From: Ferirhizobium litorale
Lineage (GTDB): Bacteria > Pseudomonadota > Alphaproteobacteria > Rhizobiales > Rhizobiaceae
Assembly (NCBI GenBank): GCA_030028905.1
Contig: JALDYZ010000006.1
Coordinates: 124,001 to 188,000, forward strand
Direction of reading: 5' to 3'
DNA length: 64,000 nucleotides
The stretch's first letter is position 1; every line of letters starts with the position of its first letter. Below are positions 8,616 to 18,036 of the stretch, in pieces. The notes beneath the pieces were generated by a model. That model ran no database searches, had not been told where the DNA came from, and saw only the letters and a list, made by a program, of their open reading frames with translations. Made by a program: the position numbers and the translations under genes.

Positions 8616-9782
8616 ATGATCGCCGAGCGGATCTACCTTGACTGGAATGCCACGACGCCGCTTCTTCCCGAAGCGCGCGAGGCGGTCCTTCGGGGTCTCG
8701 ACCAGTTCGGCAATCCCAATTCGGTGCATGGCGAGGGGCGTGCGGTGCGCGCGGCAATCGAAGCGGCGCGCAGGCAGGTGGGAGCGCTGGTCGGCGCTGA
8801 AGCCTCGCATGTCATCTTCACCAGCGGCGCGACCGAAGCATCCAACCTGGTACTCACCCCGCAATTCCGAATGGGCCGTACGCCGCTTGCCATCGGCCGC
8901 CTCTATGTCTCGGCGATCGAGCATCCGGCGATCAGGGAAGGCGGCCGTTTCGGCGCCGAAAGCGTCGCCGAGGTCCCGGTGACCGCCGCCGGTGTCGTCG
9001 ATCTGGCGGCCCTGGAAGCGCAACTGTCCTCTCATGATCGCGAGGCCGGCATGGCGATGGTGGCGATCATGCTCGTCAACAATGAGACGGGGATCGTCCA
9101 GCCTGTGCGCGAAGCAGCCGAGATCGTGCGCAGATTCGGCGGTCTGCTGGTCGTCGATGCCGTACAGGCCGCGGGCCGTCTGGCGCTCGATATCGATGAA
9201 CTCGGTGCCGATTTTCTGGTACTGTCCTCGCACAAGATTGGCGGGCCCAAGGGCGCCGGCGCCCTGGTCTCGCGTGGCGAGGTGCTGATGCCGAAACCGC
9301 TGGTTCGAGGAGGCGGTCAGGAGAAGGGTCACCGGTCGGGGACGGAGGCGGTTCCCGCGATCCTCGGCTTCGGGGCCGCGGCACAAATTGCCGCAGCGGA
9401 GCTCGAGGCGCGCAATGACGCGATTGCTCGTCTGCGCAACCGCCTTGAAGACGGAATGAGGCTTGCCGCGCCCGACGTCATCATTCACGGCGCAAACGGC
9501 CCACGTGTTGCCAACACCTGCTTTTTCACGCTCCCCGACCTGAAATCGGAAACCGGCCAGATCGCCTTCGATCTTGAAGGCATTGCGCTTTCTGCCGGTT
9601 CGGCCTGCTCGTCCGGAAAGGTCGGTGAGAGCCATGTGCTCGTCGCCATGGGGCAGGATCCGAAACTCGGCGCACTCAGGTTTTCGCTAGGGCCGACGAC
9701 GACCGAAGGCGATATCGACAGGGCGCTTATCGCCTTTGGAAAGATAGCCGGGAGGCGGAAGCACGCCGGACAGGCGGCGTAA
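8616..9782 (+). CDS. Group I (NifS/IscS-like) cysteine desulfurase
   Basis: 388 residues. A PLP enzyme that removes sulfur from cysteine and hands the persulfide to Fe-S assembly. Visible features: YLDWNATTPLLPEAR at the N-terminus, FTSGATEASNL (PLP phosphate), NNETGIVQPV, the PLP lysine in LSSHKIGGPKGAGAL and the active-site loop SAGSACSSGK with the catalytic cysteine, which defines group I. It is first in the suf operon, which also has a group II SufS further on, so two desulfurases share one operon. The ATG at 8616 follows a purine-rich GGAAAAG. Confidence 0.93.
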   Translation: MIAERIYLDWNATTPLLPEAREAVLRGLDQFGNPNSVHGEGRAVRAAIEAARRQVGALVGAEASHVIFTSGATEASNLVLTPQFRMGRTPLAIGRLYVSAIEHPAIREGGRFGAESVAEVPVTAAGVVDLAALEAQLSSHDREAGMAMVAIMLVNNETGIVQPVREAAEIVRRFGGLLVVDAVQAAGRLALDIDELGADFLVLSSHKIGGPKGAGALVSRGEVLMPKPLVRGGGQEKGHRSGTEAVPAILGFGAAAQIAAAELEARNDAIARLRNRLEDGMRLAAPDVIIHGANGPRVANTCFFTLPDLKSETGQIAFDLEGIALSAGSACSSGKVGESHVLVAMGQDPKLGALRFSLGPTTTEGDIDRALIAFGKIAGRRKHAGQAA

Positions 9783-9890
9783 TGGCTGACAATTTTGCGG
9801 AAAAGCAATTTTCTGCTTGCCAAGCGGTGTGAAAGCACGGTTCTGGCACTTACATATGACGGAAAAGTGAAACTTGACCGTCGACAACCT

Positions 9891-9909
9891 GCCGGGCCTT
9901 GTACCCGGC
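9891..9909 (+). other. Hairpin in the gap before sufB
   Basis: GCCGGG-ccttgta-CCCGGC directly precedes the sufB ribosome binding site in the 143-base gap after the first desulfurase gene. It lacks a T-run, so it is more likely an mRNA processing or stability element than a terminator. Confidence 0.35.
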
Positions 9910-9925
9910 GAGATTGGAGAACGAA

Positions 9926-11395
9926 ATGGCTGCGGTACAGGAAACAATCGATCAGGTTCGCCAGATCGATGTGGATCAGTACAAATACGGTTTCGAGACC
10001 GAAATCGAAGTGGACAAGGCACCGAAGGGCCTTTCCGAGGACATCATCCGCTTCATCTCTGCCAAGAAGGAGGAGCCGGAGTGGATGCTCGAGTGGCGCC
10101 TGGAAGCCTACCGGCGTTGGCTGACGCTCGAGGAGCCTTCCTGGGCACGCGTGCATTATCCGAAGATCGACTTCAACGATCTCTACTACTATGCGGCGCC
10201 GAAGGGCACGACAGGTCCGAAGTCGATCGACGAGGTCGATCCGGAAATCCTGAAGGTGTACGAGAAGCTCGGTATTCCCTTGCGCGAACAGGAAATCCTG
10301 GCCGGGGTCCAGAAGTCGAAGATCGCCGTCGATGCCGTCTTTGATTCCGTCTCGGTCGTCACGACCTTCAAGGAAGAGCTGAAGAAGGCCGGCGTGATCT
10401 TCATGTCGATCTCGGAGGCGATCCGCGAGCACCCGGATCTCGTTCGCAAGTACCTCGGTTCGGTCGTGCCGACGACCGACAACTTCTACGCGACGCTGAA
10501 CTCTGCCGTCTTCACCGATGGCTCCTTCGTCTTCGTGCCCAAGGGCGTTCGCTGCCCGATGGAACTGTCGACCTACTTCCGCATCAACGAGAAGAACACC
10601 GGGCAGTTCGAGCGCACGCTGATCATCGCCGAGGAGGGGGCCTATGTCTCCTACCTCGAAGGCTGCACCGCGCCGCAGCGCGACGAAAACCAGTTGCACG
10701 CGGCCGTGGTCGAACTCGTTGCCCTCGATGAGGCAGAGATCAAGTACTCCACCGTCCAGAACTGGTATCCGGGCGACAAGGAAGGCAAGGGCGGCATCTA
10801 CAATTTCGTCACCAAGCGTGGCGACTGCCGCGGCAAGAACTCGAAGATCTCCTGGACGCAGGTGGAAACCGGTTCCGCGATCACCTGGAAGTATCCGTCC
10901 TGCATCCTGCGCGGCGACGGTTCGCGCGGCGAGTTCTACTCGATCGCGGTATCGAACGGCCACCAGCAGATCGACTCCGGCACCAAGATGATCCATCTCG
11001 GCAAGAACACGTCGAGCCGCATCATCTCCAAGGGTATTGCCGCCGGCTTTTCCGAAAACACCTATCGCGGCCAGGTCTCGACCCACCGCAAGGCGGAGAA
11101 CGCGCGCAACTTTACCCAGTGCGACAGCCTGCTGATCGGCGACAAGTGCGGCGCCCACACCGTGCCCTATATCGAGGCGCGGAACTCGTCGGCGCATTTC
11201 GAACACGAGGCCACCACCTCGAAGATCTCTGAAGACCAGCTGTTCTACTGCCTGCAGCGCGGCATCCCGGAAGAGGCGGCGATCGCGCTGATCGTCAATG
11301 GCTTCGTGCGCGAAGTCATCCAGGAACTGCCGATGGAATTTGCCGTCGAAGCACAGAAGCTGATCAACATCTCGCTGGAAGGCAGCGTCGGCTAA
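9926..11395 (+). CDS. sufB: Fe-S assembly scaffold SufB
   Basis: 489 residues from the ATG at 9926, preceded by TGGAGA; the TTG at 9899 would add nine residues of no family character. SufB forms the SufBC2D scaffold on which nascent Fe-S clusters are built in the cytoplasm. Recognisable stretches include [18 protein letters not shown] near the start, [18 protein letters not shown] and the C-terminal segment [15 protein letters not shown] followed by [14 protein letters not shown]. The length is that of family members. The gene is 68 bases before sufC. Confidence 0.97.
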   Translation: MAAVQETIDQVRQIDVDQYKYGFETEIEVDKAPKGLSEDIIRFISAKKEEPEWMLEWRLEAYRRWLTLEEPSWARVHYPKIDFNDLYYYAAPKGTTGPKSIDEVDPEILKVYEKLGIPLREQEILAGVQKSKIAVDAVFDSVSVVTTFKEELKKAGVIFMSISEAIREHPDLVRKYLGSVVPTTDNFYATLNSAVFTDGSFVFVPKGVRCPMELSTYFRINEKNTGQFERTLIIAEEGAYVSYLEGCTAPQRDENQLHAAVVELVALDEAEIKYSTVQNWYPGDKEGKGGIYNFVTKRGDCRGKNSKISWTQVETGSAITWKYPSCILRGDGSRGEFYSIAVSNGHQQIDSGTKMIHLGKNTSSRIISKGIAAGFSENTYRGQVSTHRKAENARNFTQCDSLLIGDKCGAHTVPYIEARNSSAHFEHEATTSKISEDQLFYCLQRGIPEEAAIALIVNGFVREVIQELPMEFAVEAQKLINISLEGSVG

Positions 11396-11463
11396 GGCCG
11401 ACGCCGTCACAGAATTTCTGCGCCCTTTTCGCGCGGTACGAAGTATTCCGAAGGACATGAACC

Positions 11464-12219
11464 ATGCTTGAAATCAGAAACCTGCACGCCCGTATCGCCG
11501 AAGACGGCACCGAGATCATCCGCGGCCTCAACCTCACCGTGAAGGCTGGCGAAGTCGCCGCCATAATGGGCCCGAACGGCTCCGGCAAGTCGACTCTCTC
11601 CTACGTGTTGTCCGGCCGCGAGGACTACGAAGTCACCGAAGGTGACATCCTCTACAACGGTGAAAGCATCCTCGAACTCGATGCAGCCGAACGTGCCGCC
11701 AAGGGCCTGTTCCTCGCCTTCCAGTATCCGGTCGAGATCCCGGGCGTTGCCACCATGCAGTTCCTGAAGGTTGCGATGAACGAGCAGCGCAAGGCGCGCG
11801 GAGAAGACGAACTGACGACGCCCGATTTCATGCGCCGGGTGAAGGAAGCGGCGGCCAAGTTGCAGATCAACACCGAGATGCTGAAGCGCCCGCTCAACGT
11901 CGGCTTCTCCGGCGGCGAGAAGAAGCGTGCCGAAATCCTGCAGATGGCACTGCTTGAGCCGAGCCTGTGCATCCTCGATGAAACCGACAGCGGTCTCGAC
12001 ATCGACGCCCTCAAGATCGTTGCCGACGGTGTCAACGCCCTGCGTTCTCCGGATCGCGCCGTAATCGTCATCACCCACTACCAGCGTCTTCTGGAGTATA
12101 TTGTTCCGGATAGCGTCCACGTTCTCTACAAGGGCCAGGTCATAAAGTCTGGCGGCAAGGAATTGGCGCTGGAACTGGAGAGCAACGGCTACGCCGACAT
12201 CATCGACGCAGCGGCCTGA
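11464..12219 (+). CDS. sufC: Fe-S assembly ATPase SufC
   Basis: 251 residues, an ABC-type ATPase without membrane partner that drives the SufBCD scaffold. Walker A GPNGSGKST (residues about 38-46), Q-loop AFQYPVEIPG, ABC signature NVGFSGGEKKRAEILQ, Walker B LCILDETDSGLD and the switch histidine in ITHYQRLL are all present. DETDSGLD is the usual SufC form. It sits between sufB and sufD with short gaps. Confidence 0.97.
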   Translation: MLEIRNLHARIAEDGTEIIRGLNLTVKAGEVAAIMGPNGSGKSTLSYVLSGREDYEVTEGDILYNGESILELDAAERAAKGLFLAFQYPVEIPGVATMQFLKVAMNEQRKARGEDELTTPDFMRRVKEAAAKLQINTEMLKRPLNVGFSGGEKKRAEILQMALLEPSLCILDETDSGLDIDALKIVADGVNALRSPDRAVIVITHYQRLLEYIVPDSVHVLYKGQVIKSGGKELALELESNGYADIIDAAA

Positions 12220-12240
12220 TCGGGCGAAAGGACGAGGCTG

Positions 12241-13515
12241 ATGAATATTCAGACCACCAACCGCCTGACTGTCGCTGAAGCGGCGCTGGTCGAGGCCTAT
12301 AACGAGCAGTTGAGTGACTTGCCTGGCGATGGCGCGGTCTTCGCGGCGCGCGACCGGCTGCTCGACGACCTGAAGACCGGCGGCCTGCCGACGCGTCGTA
12401 TCGAGACCTGGCACTACACCGATCTCAAGAGCCTGCTGCGCAATGTGCCAGCACGGGATCGCAGGGCGGTCGCCGAAGCGACAGCCCCGTTGGTAGCTGG
12501 CTCCGAGGTTCTGGTAGTGCGCCAGGGCGTGGCCGATCTGAGGTCGAACGTCGACGCGTTTGAAATTCGTCGCTATGCTGAAAGCCTGATCGACGGCTCT
12601 GCCGCAGCCGGGCTGACGGCGCTTGATTTCGATGACGCGATCGGCCGCATCAACGGCAGTTTCGTGCGTGATGGATTTGTACTCGACATTCCCGCTGACG
12701 CCGAACTCAAGGCGCCGATCGAACTGCAGGTCTCGCACGGCGCCGGCCAGGTCCACACGCGATTTCCGGTGAATTTCGGTGCCGGTTCGAAGGCAACGGT
12801 GATCGAACGTCACCGGGCGGTGAGCGAGAATGCTGCCTTCGTGTCGACGATCAGTGACATCGCGTTGCACGACGGCGCCGAGATTACCTGGATCATTTTT
12901 CAGAGCCAGGGCGAGTTCGATACGCATCTCGGTCAGATCCGCGTCAATCTCGGCAAGGACGCGAAGCTGCGCCTGTTTGTCATCAATGCCGGCGGCAAGC
13001 TGGTGCGCCAGGAAATCCAGATAAGCGTGACTGGCGAAGGCGCCGACCTGACGCTGCGCGGCATCAACCTGCTGGGTGGCGATACCCATACCGACGTCAC
13101 CCTCAACCTCGGCCACAACGTACCGCACACGACCTCGACGGAAATCGTCCGCAACGTGGTGTTCGACCGCGCCAAGGGCGTGTTCCAGGGCATGATCCGG
13201 GTCGCTCCGGATGCCCAGAAGACCGACGCCCGCATGGCCTGCAACACGCTGCTGATGACGGACGACGGCGAGTTTGCGGTCAAGCCGGAACTCGAGATCT
13301 TTGCCGATGACGTCCAGTGCGGCCATGGCGCGACGGTCGCCGATATCGACGACAACCATCTCTACTACCTGATGGCGCGTGGCATTCCGGAAAGCAAGGC
13401 ACGGGCAATGCTGGTCAATGCCTTCGTGGACGAGATCGTCGAGGAACTGGAAGACGAGGCACTGGTCGAGGCGTTGGAAGACGTGATCGCGACTTGGCTC
13501 GAAAAGCACGCCTGA
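12241..13515 (+). CDS. sufD: Fe-S assembly protein SufD
   Basis: 424 residues. SufD pairs with SufB in the SufBC2D complex. The N-terminal region (PTRRIETWHYTDLKSLL) is a family signature; the core is a beta-helix with NLGKDAKLRLFVINAGG, and the C-terminus carries DDVQCGHGATVADIDDNHLYYLMARGIP, shared with SufB. It starts 21 bases after sufC and ends 15 bases before sufS, consistent with one transcript. Confidence 0.96.
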   Translation: MNIQTTNRLTVAEAALVEAYNEQLSDLPGDGAVFAARDRLLDDLKTGGLPTRRIETWHYTDLKSLLRNVPARDRRAVAEATAPLVAGSEVLVVRQGVADLRSNVDAFEIRRYAESLIDGSAAAGLTALDFDDAIGRINGSFVRDGFVLDIPADAELKAPIELQVSHGAGQVHTRFPVNFGAGSKATVIERHRAVSENAAFVSTISDIALHDGAEITWIIFQSQGEFDTHLGQIRVNLGKDAKLRLFVINAGGKLVRQEIQISVTGEGADLTLRGINLLGGDTHTDVTLNLGHNVPHTTSTEIVRNVVFDRAKGVFQGMIRVAPDAQKTDARMACNTLLMTDDGEFAVKPELEIFADDVQCGHGATVADIDDNHLYYLMARGIPESKARAMLVNAFVDEIVEELEDEALVEALEDVIATWLEKHA

Positions 13516-13530
13516 GTTTGGATAGGAAAC

Positions 13531-14772
13531 ATGGACAAGATAGTGCCGGCGACAACCTACGACGTTGAAGCGATCCGGAAGGATTTTCCGATCCTGTCGC
13601 GAACCGTTTACGGCAAGCCGCTGGTCTATCTCGACAACGGCGCTTCGGCGCAGAAGCCGCAGGCAGTCATCGATGCGGTCGCGCATGCCTATTCCAGCGA
13701 ATATGCCAATGTGCATCGCGGCCTGCATTTCCTGTCCAATGCCGCAACGGACGCCTACGAGGCGGCGCGCGAAAAAGTGCGTCGTTTCCTCAATGCCGGC
13801 TCCGTGGATGAGATAGTCTTCACCAAGTCCTCGACCGAGGCGATCAATACCGTCGCCTACGGCTGGGGCATGCCGAACATCGGCGAAGACGACGAGATCG
13901 TCGTCACCATCATGGAACACCACTCCAACATCGTGCCGTGGCACTTCATCCGCGAGCGGCAGGGCGCGAAGCTGGTCTGGGTGCCGGTCGATGACGAGGG
14001 CGCCTTCCATATCGAGGATTTCGAAAAAAGCCTGACCGAGAAGACCAAGCTTGTCGCCATCACGCATATGTCGAACGCGCTCGGAACGGTGGTGCCGGTC
14101 AAGGAAGTCTGCCGCATTGCCCACGAGCGCGGCATTCCGGTGTTGGTTGATGGCAGCCAGGGTGCCGTGCATATACCGGTCGACGTGCGCGACATCGATT
14201 GCGACTGGTACGTGATGACCGGCCACAAGCTCTATGGGCCTTCCGGCATCGGAGTGCTTTACGGCAAGATGGACCGCCTGAAGGCCATGCGTCCCTTCCA
14301 GGGCGGCGGCGAGATGATCGTCGACGTCACCGAGGACGAAGTTACTTACAACGATCCACCGCACCGTTTCGAGGCGGGCACGCCGCCGATCGTCCAGGCG
14401 ATCGGCCTTGGTGCAGCACTCGACTACATGGAAAACGTCGGACGCGAGGCGATTGCCCGGCACGAGGCGGACTTGGCAGCGTATGCCCATGAACGGCTGT
14501 CCTCGATCAATTCCTTGCGCATCTTCGGCACCGCGCCGGGCAAGGGCGGCATCTTCTCGTTCGAACTTGCCGGTATCCACGCCCACGACGTGTCGATGGT
14601 CATCGACCGCCAGGGCGTTGCGGTGCGCGCCGGCACCCATTGTGCGCAGCCGCTCTTGAAGCGCTTTGGCGTGACCTCTACATGCCGTGCATCCTTCGGC
14701 ATGTACAACACACGTGCCGAGGTCGATGCGCTGGCCGATGCGCTGGAGCACGCACGCAACTTCTTCGCCTGA
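13531..14772 (+). CDS. sufS: Group II cysteine desulfurase SufS
   Basis: 413 residues. PLP-dependent cysteine desulfurase/selenocysteine lyase of the SufS type. Features: DNGASAQKPQAVIDAV, VHRGLHFLSNAAT, the PLP-binding stretch VMTGHKLYGPSGIGVLYGK with its lysine, and the active-site loop RAGTHCAQPLLKRF with the catalytic cysteine that marks group II. Group II enzymes normally need an acceptor such as SufE or SufU; neither is encoded in this window, so it must be elsewhere or another protein serves. Confidence 0.96.
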   Translation: MDKIVPATTYDVEAIRKDFPILSRTVYGKPLVYLDNGASAQKPQAVIDAVAHAYSSEYANVHRGLHFLSNAATDAYEAAREKVRRFLNAGSVDEIVFTKSSTEAINTVAYGWGMPNIGEDDEIVVTIMEHHSNIVPWHFIRERQGAKLVWVPVDDEGAFHIEDFEKSLTEKTKLVAITHMSNALGTVVPVKEVCRIAHERGIPVLVDGSQGAVHIPVDVRDIDCDWYVMTGHKLYGPSGIGVLYGKMDRLKAMRPFQGGGEMIVDVTEDEVTYNDPPHRFEAGTPPIVQAIGLGAALDYMENVGREAIARHEADLAAYAHERLSSINSLRIFGTAPGKGGIFSFELAGIHAHDVSMVIDRQGVAVRAGTHCAQPLLKRFGVTSTCRASFGMYNTRAEVDALADALEHARNFFA

Positions 14773-14872
14773 GGCTGGTTCCGGCAGGATTGCCGGGGCT
14801 GACCGTTTTTTCGTACGATAGTGCCGGGACGCTTCACCAAGCCGTTCCGGAACATGCGCCAAGGAGGCGACC

Positions 14873-15253
14873 ATGAGTCTCGATGACAACCAGGAGAAGA
14901 TTGACGTCCGGGAAGGCATCGTCCATTCGGCCATTCCGGCGGACGAACTGGCGCGCCTCAGCGATGACGTCATCATGGCCCTGAAAACCGTCTACGATCC
15001 AGAGATCCCGGCGGACATTTTCGAACTCGGCCTGATCTACAAGATCGATATCGAGGACGACCGGTCGGTGAAGATCGTCATGACCCTGACCGCCCCGGGT
15101 TGCCCGGTTGCCGGCGAGATGCCGGGATGGGTCGAGAACGCCGTTGGCGCCGTCGAAGGCGTATCCGGCGTCGAGGTTTCCATGAGCTTCGACCCGCCAT
15201 GGACGCCGGACCGCATGTCCGAGGAAGCACAGGTCGCAGTCGGCTGGTATTGA
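14873..15253 (+). CDS. SUF-associated DUF59/MIP18-family protein (SufT-like)
   Basis: 126 residues. MIP18-type protein that helps Fe-S cluster maturation. The family core is visible: TVYDPEIPADIFELGLIY, then VMTLTAPGCPVAGEMPGW with the conserved cysteine. About 30 extra residues precede the domain. A strong ribosome binding site (AAGGAGG) precedes the ATG at 14873. Its place between sufS and sufA is the usual alphaproteobacterial order. Confidence 0.9.
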   Translation: MSLDDNQEKIDVREGIVHSAIPADELARLSDDVIMALKTVYDPEIPADIFELGLIYKIDIEDDRSVKIVMTLTAPGCPVAGEMPGWVENAVGAVEGVSGVEVSMSFDPPWTPDRMSEEAQVAVGWY

Positions 15254-15332
15254 TCCGGCAGCGGACCAGTCTTACATTTGGAATCGAGAAGCACCGGATC
15301 TTGACCCCGGTTGCGGCAAGGAGAATGAGCCG

Positions 15333-15725
15333 ATGGGCTTTGCAATCATGACGTTGACCGAAGCGGCGGCAAGCCGCGTCAAGGCGATCGTCGAGAATTC
15401 CGGTCCAGATGCAAAGGGCGTCAGGGTCGGTATCAAGAAGGGTGGTTGCGCCGGGATGGAATACACCATCGACCTGGTGACCGAGCCCAACGGCAAGGAC
15501 GACCTGGTCGAGCGCGATGGCGCCCGGGTTTGGATCGAGCCCTCCGCCGTGCTCTACCTGCTCGGCACGCAAATGGGCTTCGAGATAACGACGCTGCGTT
15601 CCGGCTTCACCTTCACCAATCCCAACCAGACATCGGCCTGCGGCTGCGGCGAATCCGTCGAGTTGAAACCCGCCGACCTGGCTGCCCTTGCGGCGAAAGG
15701 CAACGCTGTGGTGCCCGCAAGCTGA
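15333..15725 (+). CDS. sufA: A-type Fe-S carrier SufA
   Basis: 130 residues, HesB/IscA family. It carries Fe-S clusters from the scaffold to apoproteins. The three conserved cysteines are present: one in KKGGCAGMEYT and two in SACGCGES near the C-terminus. The start at 15333 follows CAAGGAG; the nearby ATG at 15325 is out of frame. It is the last gene of the operon and is followed by a terminator. Confidence 0.95.
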   Translation: MGFAIMTLTEAAASRVKAIVENSGPDAKGVRVGIKKGGCAGMEYTIDLVTEPNGKDDLVERDGARVWIEPSAVLYLLGTQMGFEITTLRSGFTFTNPNQTSACGCGESVELKPADLAALAAKGNAVVPAS

Positions 15726-15754
15726 TATCTTGATCGCCATATTCGCATTTCCAA

Positions 15755-15777
15755 GCCGTCCTTTAGGGCGGCTTTTT
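15755..15777 (+). terminator. Intrinsic terminator of the suf operon
   Basis: GCCGTCC-TTTA-GGGCGGC stem (7 bp, one G-T pair) followed by TTTTT, 30 bases after the sufA stop codon. Confidence 0.85.
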
Positions 15778-15862
15778 CGTTTGCTGCAAATTCAGGGGAC
15801 TCTCGCAAACTGGACTGGTGAATCCGTTTTACAAGAGGCACATATCCGCATAAATTGCCGCA

Positions 15863-16321
15863 ATGGATGATATTGACAGCAAAATCGTTGGTTTGCTCGC
15901 AGAAGACGGACGCCGGTCGCTTGCCGACATTGGCGCGGCGGTGAGTTTGTCGCCCTCGGCAGTGAACGAGCGTATCCGCAGGCTGGTCAACAGCGGCGCC
16001 ATCAGGCGCTTCACGGTGGAGGCCGACCACCGGGCGCTGGGTTTCGACGTGCTCGCCTTCGTCTGGGTCGCACTGGCGCCCGAGGCCACCGAGATGGAGT
16101 TCCGCGATTTCATGGCGGCGCATCCGGTGGTCACCGAGTGCCATCATGTGACCGGTGGTTGGTCCTATTTGGTCAAGATCCGCGTGGCCTCGCTGGGCGA
16201 CATCGAGCCGTTCCTTTCCGAACTCAAGGAGCGCCGCTATCTCGCCCGCAGCGAGACGGTGATCGCGCTTTCGACGGTGACGGAAAAGTCGGTGATCATC
16301 CCCGGGAGGATGTCGCGATGA
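15863..16321 (+). CDS. Lrp/AsnC-family transcriptional regulator
   Basis: 152 residues. N-terminal winged helix-turn-helix (DDIDSKIVGLLAEDGRRS, then LADIGAAVSLSPSAVNERIRR) and a C-terminal RAM ligand-binding domain (VVTECHHVTGGWSYLVKIRV). Such proteins bind amino acids and often control the adjacent transporter. Its stop overlaps the start of the LysE-type gene by 4 bases (ATGA), so the pair is translationally coupled and the exporter is its likely target. Confidence 0.93.
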   Translation: MDDIDSKIVGLLAEDGRRSLADIGAAVSLSPSAVNERIRRLVNSGAIRRFTVEADHRALGFDVLAFVWVALAPEATEMEFRDFMAAHPVVTECHHVTGGWSYLVKIRVASLGDIEPFLSELKERRYLARSETVIALSTVTEKSVIIPGRMSR

Positions 16322-16950
16322 CGGCGCTGCTGTTTGCCAAAGGGCTACTGCTGGGGCTGGCGATTGCCGCGCCGCTCGGCCCGATCGGTGCGCTCTGCAT
16401 CAGCCGGACGCTCGAGCGCGGCTTCTGGGCGGGCGTGGCGGGCGGTCTTGGCACGGCGCTGGCTGACGCGTCTTACGCCTTGCTCGCCGCCGCGGGTTTT
16501 GCCGTCTTCGCCGGCATGCTCTCGGTCGTATCCGTGCCGCTCGGCCTCGCCGGCGGCCTGTTCATGATCTGGCTCGGTTGGCGGGGAATGGCACCAAAAC
16601 CGGCGACGGCGGCAGCGACCGTTGACGCGAGCCGTGATCTCCTGCAGACGACCGCCACGACATTCCTGCTGACGATTGCAAACCCGGCGACCATCCTCTC
16701 CTTCGCCGCGATTTTCGCCGGGCTCGGTCTGGCGCGGACTGGCGATGCGGTGAACGCGGCGATCGTCGTCGCCGGCGTCTTTCTCGGTTCTCTTGCCTGG
16801 TGGTTTTTCCTGAGCGGCCTGATTGCGGCGCTCCACCATCGGTTGTCTCCAACCTTTTCCGTCTGGGTGGCGCGGCTCTCGGGGTTGGTGCTGATCGGCT
16901 TTGGCGTCGCCGCCATCGCCATGGGCCTCAGGCACCTAGCCGCCACCTAA
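16318..16950 (+). CDS. LysE/RhtB-family amino acid exporter
   Basis: 210 residues from the ATG at 16318, which overlaps the Lrp stop; starting here gives the classic LysE N-terminus (LLLGLAIAAPLGPIGALCIS). Five to six hydrophobic segments cover most of the chain, and TIANPATILSFAAIFAGLG is the second family signature. Predicted inner-membrane exporter of an amino acid or analogue. The coupled Lrp-type regulator suggests induction by the substrate; which amino acid is not visible. Confidence 0.92.
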   Translation: MTALLFAKGLLLGLAIAAPLGPIGALCISRTLERGFWAGVAGGLGTALADASYALLAAAGFAVFAGMLSVVSVPLGLAGGLFMIWLGWRGMAPKPATAAATVDASRDLLQTTATTFLLTIANPATILSFAAIFAGLGLARTGDAVNAAIVVAGVFLGSLAWWFFLSGLIAALHHRLSPTFSVWVARLSGLVLIGFGVAAIAMGLRHLAAT

Positions 16951-17042
16951 CCGCCAAGAAGCGGCAAATTCGCGAACGGCTGGTCTTGCGCGCTGGCGGT
17001 AGCGCGCCCATACCCAGAACACCACGTTGATACTGAGGAGAG

Positions 17043-17429
17043 ATGATGTTTGATCGCATCCATCACATAGCGATTATCTGCGGCGACTATGCCCGCTCCA
17101 AAGCGTTTTATTGCGACATCCTCGGCTTCGGAGTTCTGGCGGAAAACTGGCGGGAGGCGAGTCGGTCGTGGAAATGCGACTTGAAAAATGGATCGGTGCA
17201 GATCGAACTCTTTCACTTTGCCGACGCGCCGCCGCGTCCGACGCGACCCGAGGCGCGGGGCCTGCGCCATCTCGCCTTTGCCGTCGCCGATCTGGATGGC
17301 GCTGTGCGCCACCTGAATGCTTGCGGCATCGATGTCGAGGACATCCGCATCGACCCCTATACGGAGAAGCGCTTCACCTTCTTCGCCGACCCCGACGGCT
17401 TGCCGATCGAGTTATACGAGGACAGGTGA
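17043..17429 (+). CDS. VOC-family protein (glyoxalase-like, YaeR type)
   Basis: 128 residues with two vicinal-oxygen-chelate repeats: HHIAIICGDYARSKAFYCDIL at the start and RHLAFAVADLDGAVRHL in the second half. Metal-ligand candidates are His7, Glu72 (IELFHF), His92 and Glu124 (IELYED), the set expected for a metal-binding VOC enzyme. From memory it resembles the small YaeR/GloA2 group; the substrate is unknown. Start at 17043 follows TGAGGAG; the second ATG (17046) is equally possible. Confidence 0.85.
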   Translation: MMFDRIHHIAIICGDYARSKAFYCDILGFGVLAENWREASRSWKCDLKNGSVQIELFHFADAPPRPTRPEARGLRHLAFAVADLDGAVRHLNACGIDVEDIRIDPYTEKRFTFFADPDGLPIELYEDR

Positions 17430-17466
17430 GGGGCAATGGCGACTGGTTCACAGGCGCGCGAAAACC

Positions 17467-17793
17467 TCAGTCGCGCTTGATGCTCATCAGCACGTCCCAG
17501 AGCTCGGCGCCGGTCTCGAAGGCGCTGGCATTGGCCTTGAACTCGGTTTCGGCGGAGATCAGGTCGAGCATCTCCTGGCCAAGATCGACATTGGAGGCAC
17601 CGGGGAGCGTGGTTTCGCCGGAGGGACGCACGCTGGCCGATGCGCCGCCAGCGGCAAGCGAGGTCAGCGAGGTGACGCGGCGGTCGTAGCCGGGGGTAAG
17701 CGCGTTGGCGACATTGTCTGCCGTGGCGGCGAGCCGCTTCGTCTGCACCTGCATGCCGGAAACGGCGATCCCCATCATGGTCGAAATGCTCAT
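17467..17793 (-). CDS. Short orphan flagellar basal-body rod-like protein
   Basis: 108 residues. The N-terminus (ISTMMGIAVSGMQVQTKRL then AATADNVANALTPGYDRR) is the rod/hook-family helix with the ADNVAN motif, and the C-terminus (NVDLGQEMLDLISAETEFK) is the matching FlgC/FlgG-type C-terminal helix. Between them only about 40 residues remain, so it is a minimal rod-like protein: just the two coiled ends. No flagellar gene lies nearby. Function is unknown; it may be a relic or a structural protein used elsewhere. Confidence 0.75.
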   Translation of the reverse strand: MSISTMMGIAVSGMQVQTKRLAATADNVANALTPGYDRRVTSLTSLAAGGASASVRPSGETTLPGASNVDLGQEMLDLISAETEFKANASAFETGAELWDVLMSIKRD

Positions 17794-18036
17794 GCCCTTG
17801 CCCCATCGAACGCGATACGAGGCACCAGGCTAGACGGCAGCGCTTAGCAAAGCTTGAACAGGCAGGGTTGACGGATCATGCGGCGGGCAGGGTCGGTGTG
17901 CCGGAACGAGGCAGGCTGCAAGGGACCGGCAGGAGAGCCCGAAAAACTGTCCGCGATGGACGCTCCGGGGGCCATGCCTTGGCAATATCCCGGTCGCAAC
18001 GTAGCATGGGCCAGAGTACAGGAACGGGAGAGCGAT

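Noticed and set aside
11407-14976. 1189-codon open frame on the minus strand opposite sufC, sufD and sufS
   Set aside because: It is a shadow of three well-supported genes, a common effect of high-GC codon use; its translation has no domain character.
17476-17489. TTGAT-GCTC-ATCAG, close to an FNR/FixK site
   Set aside because: One mismatch and located inside the 3' end of the rod-like coding sequence with no gene start in range.
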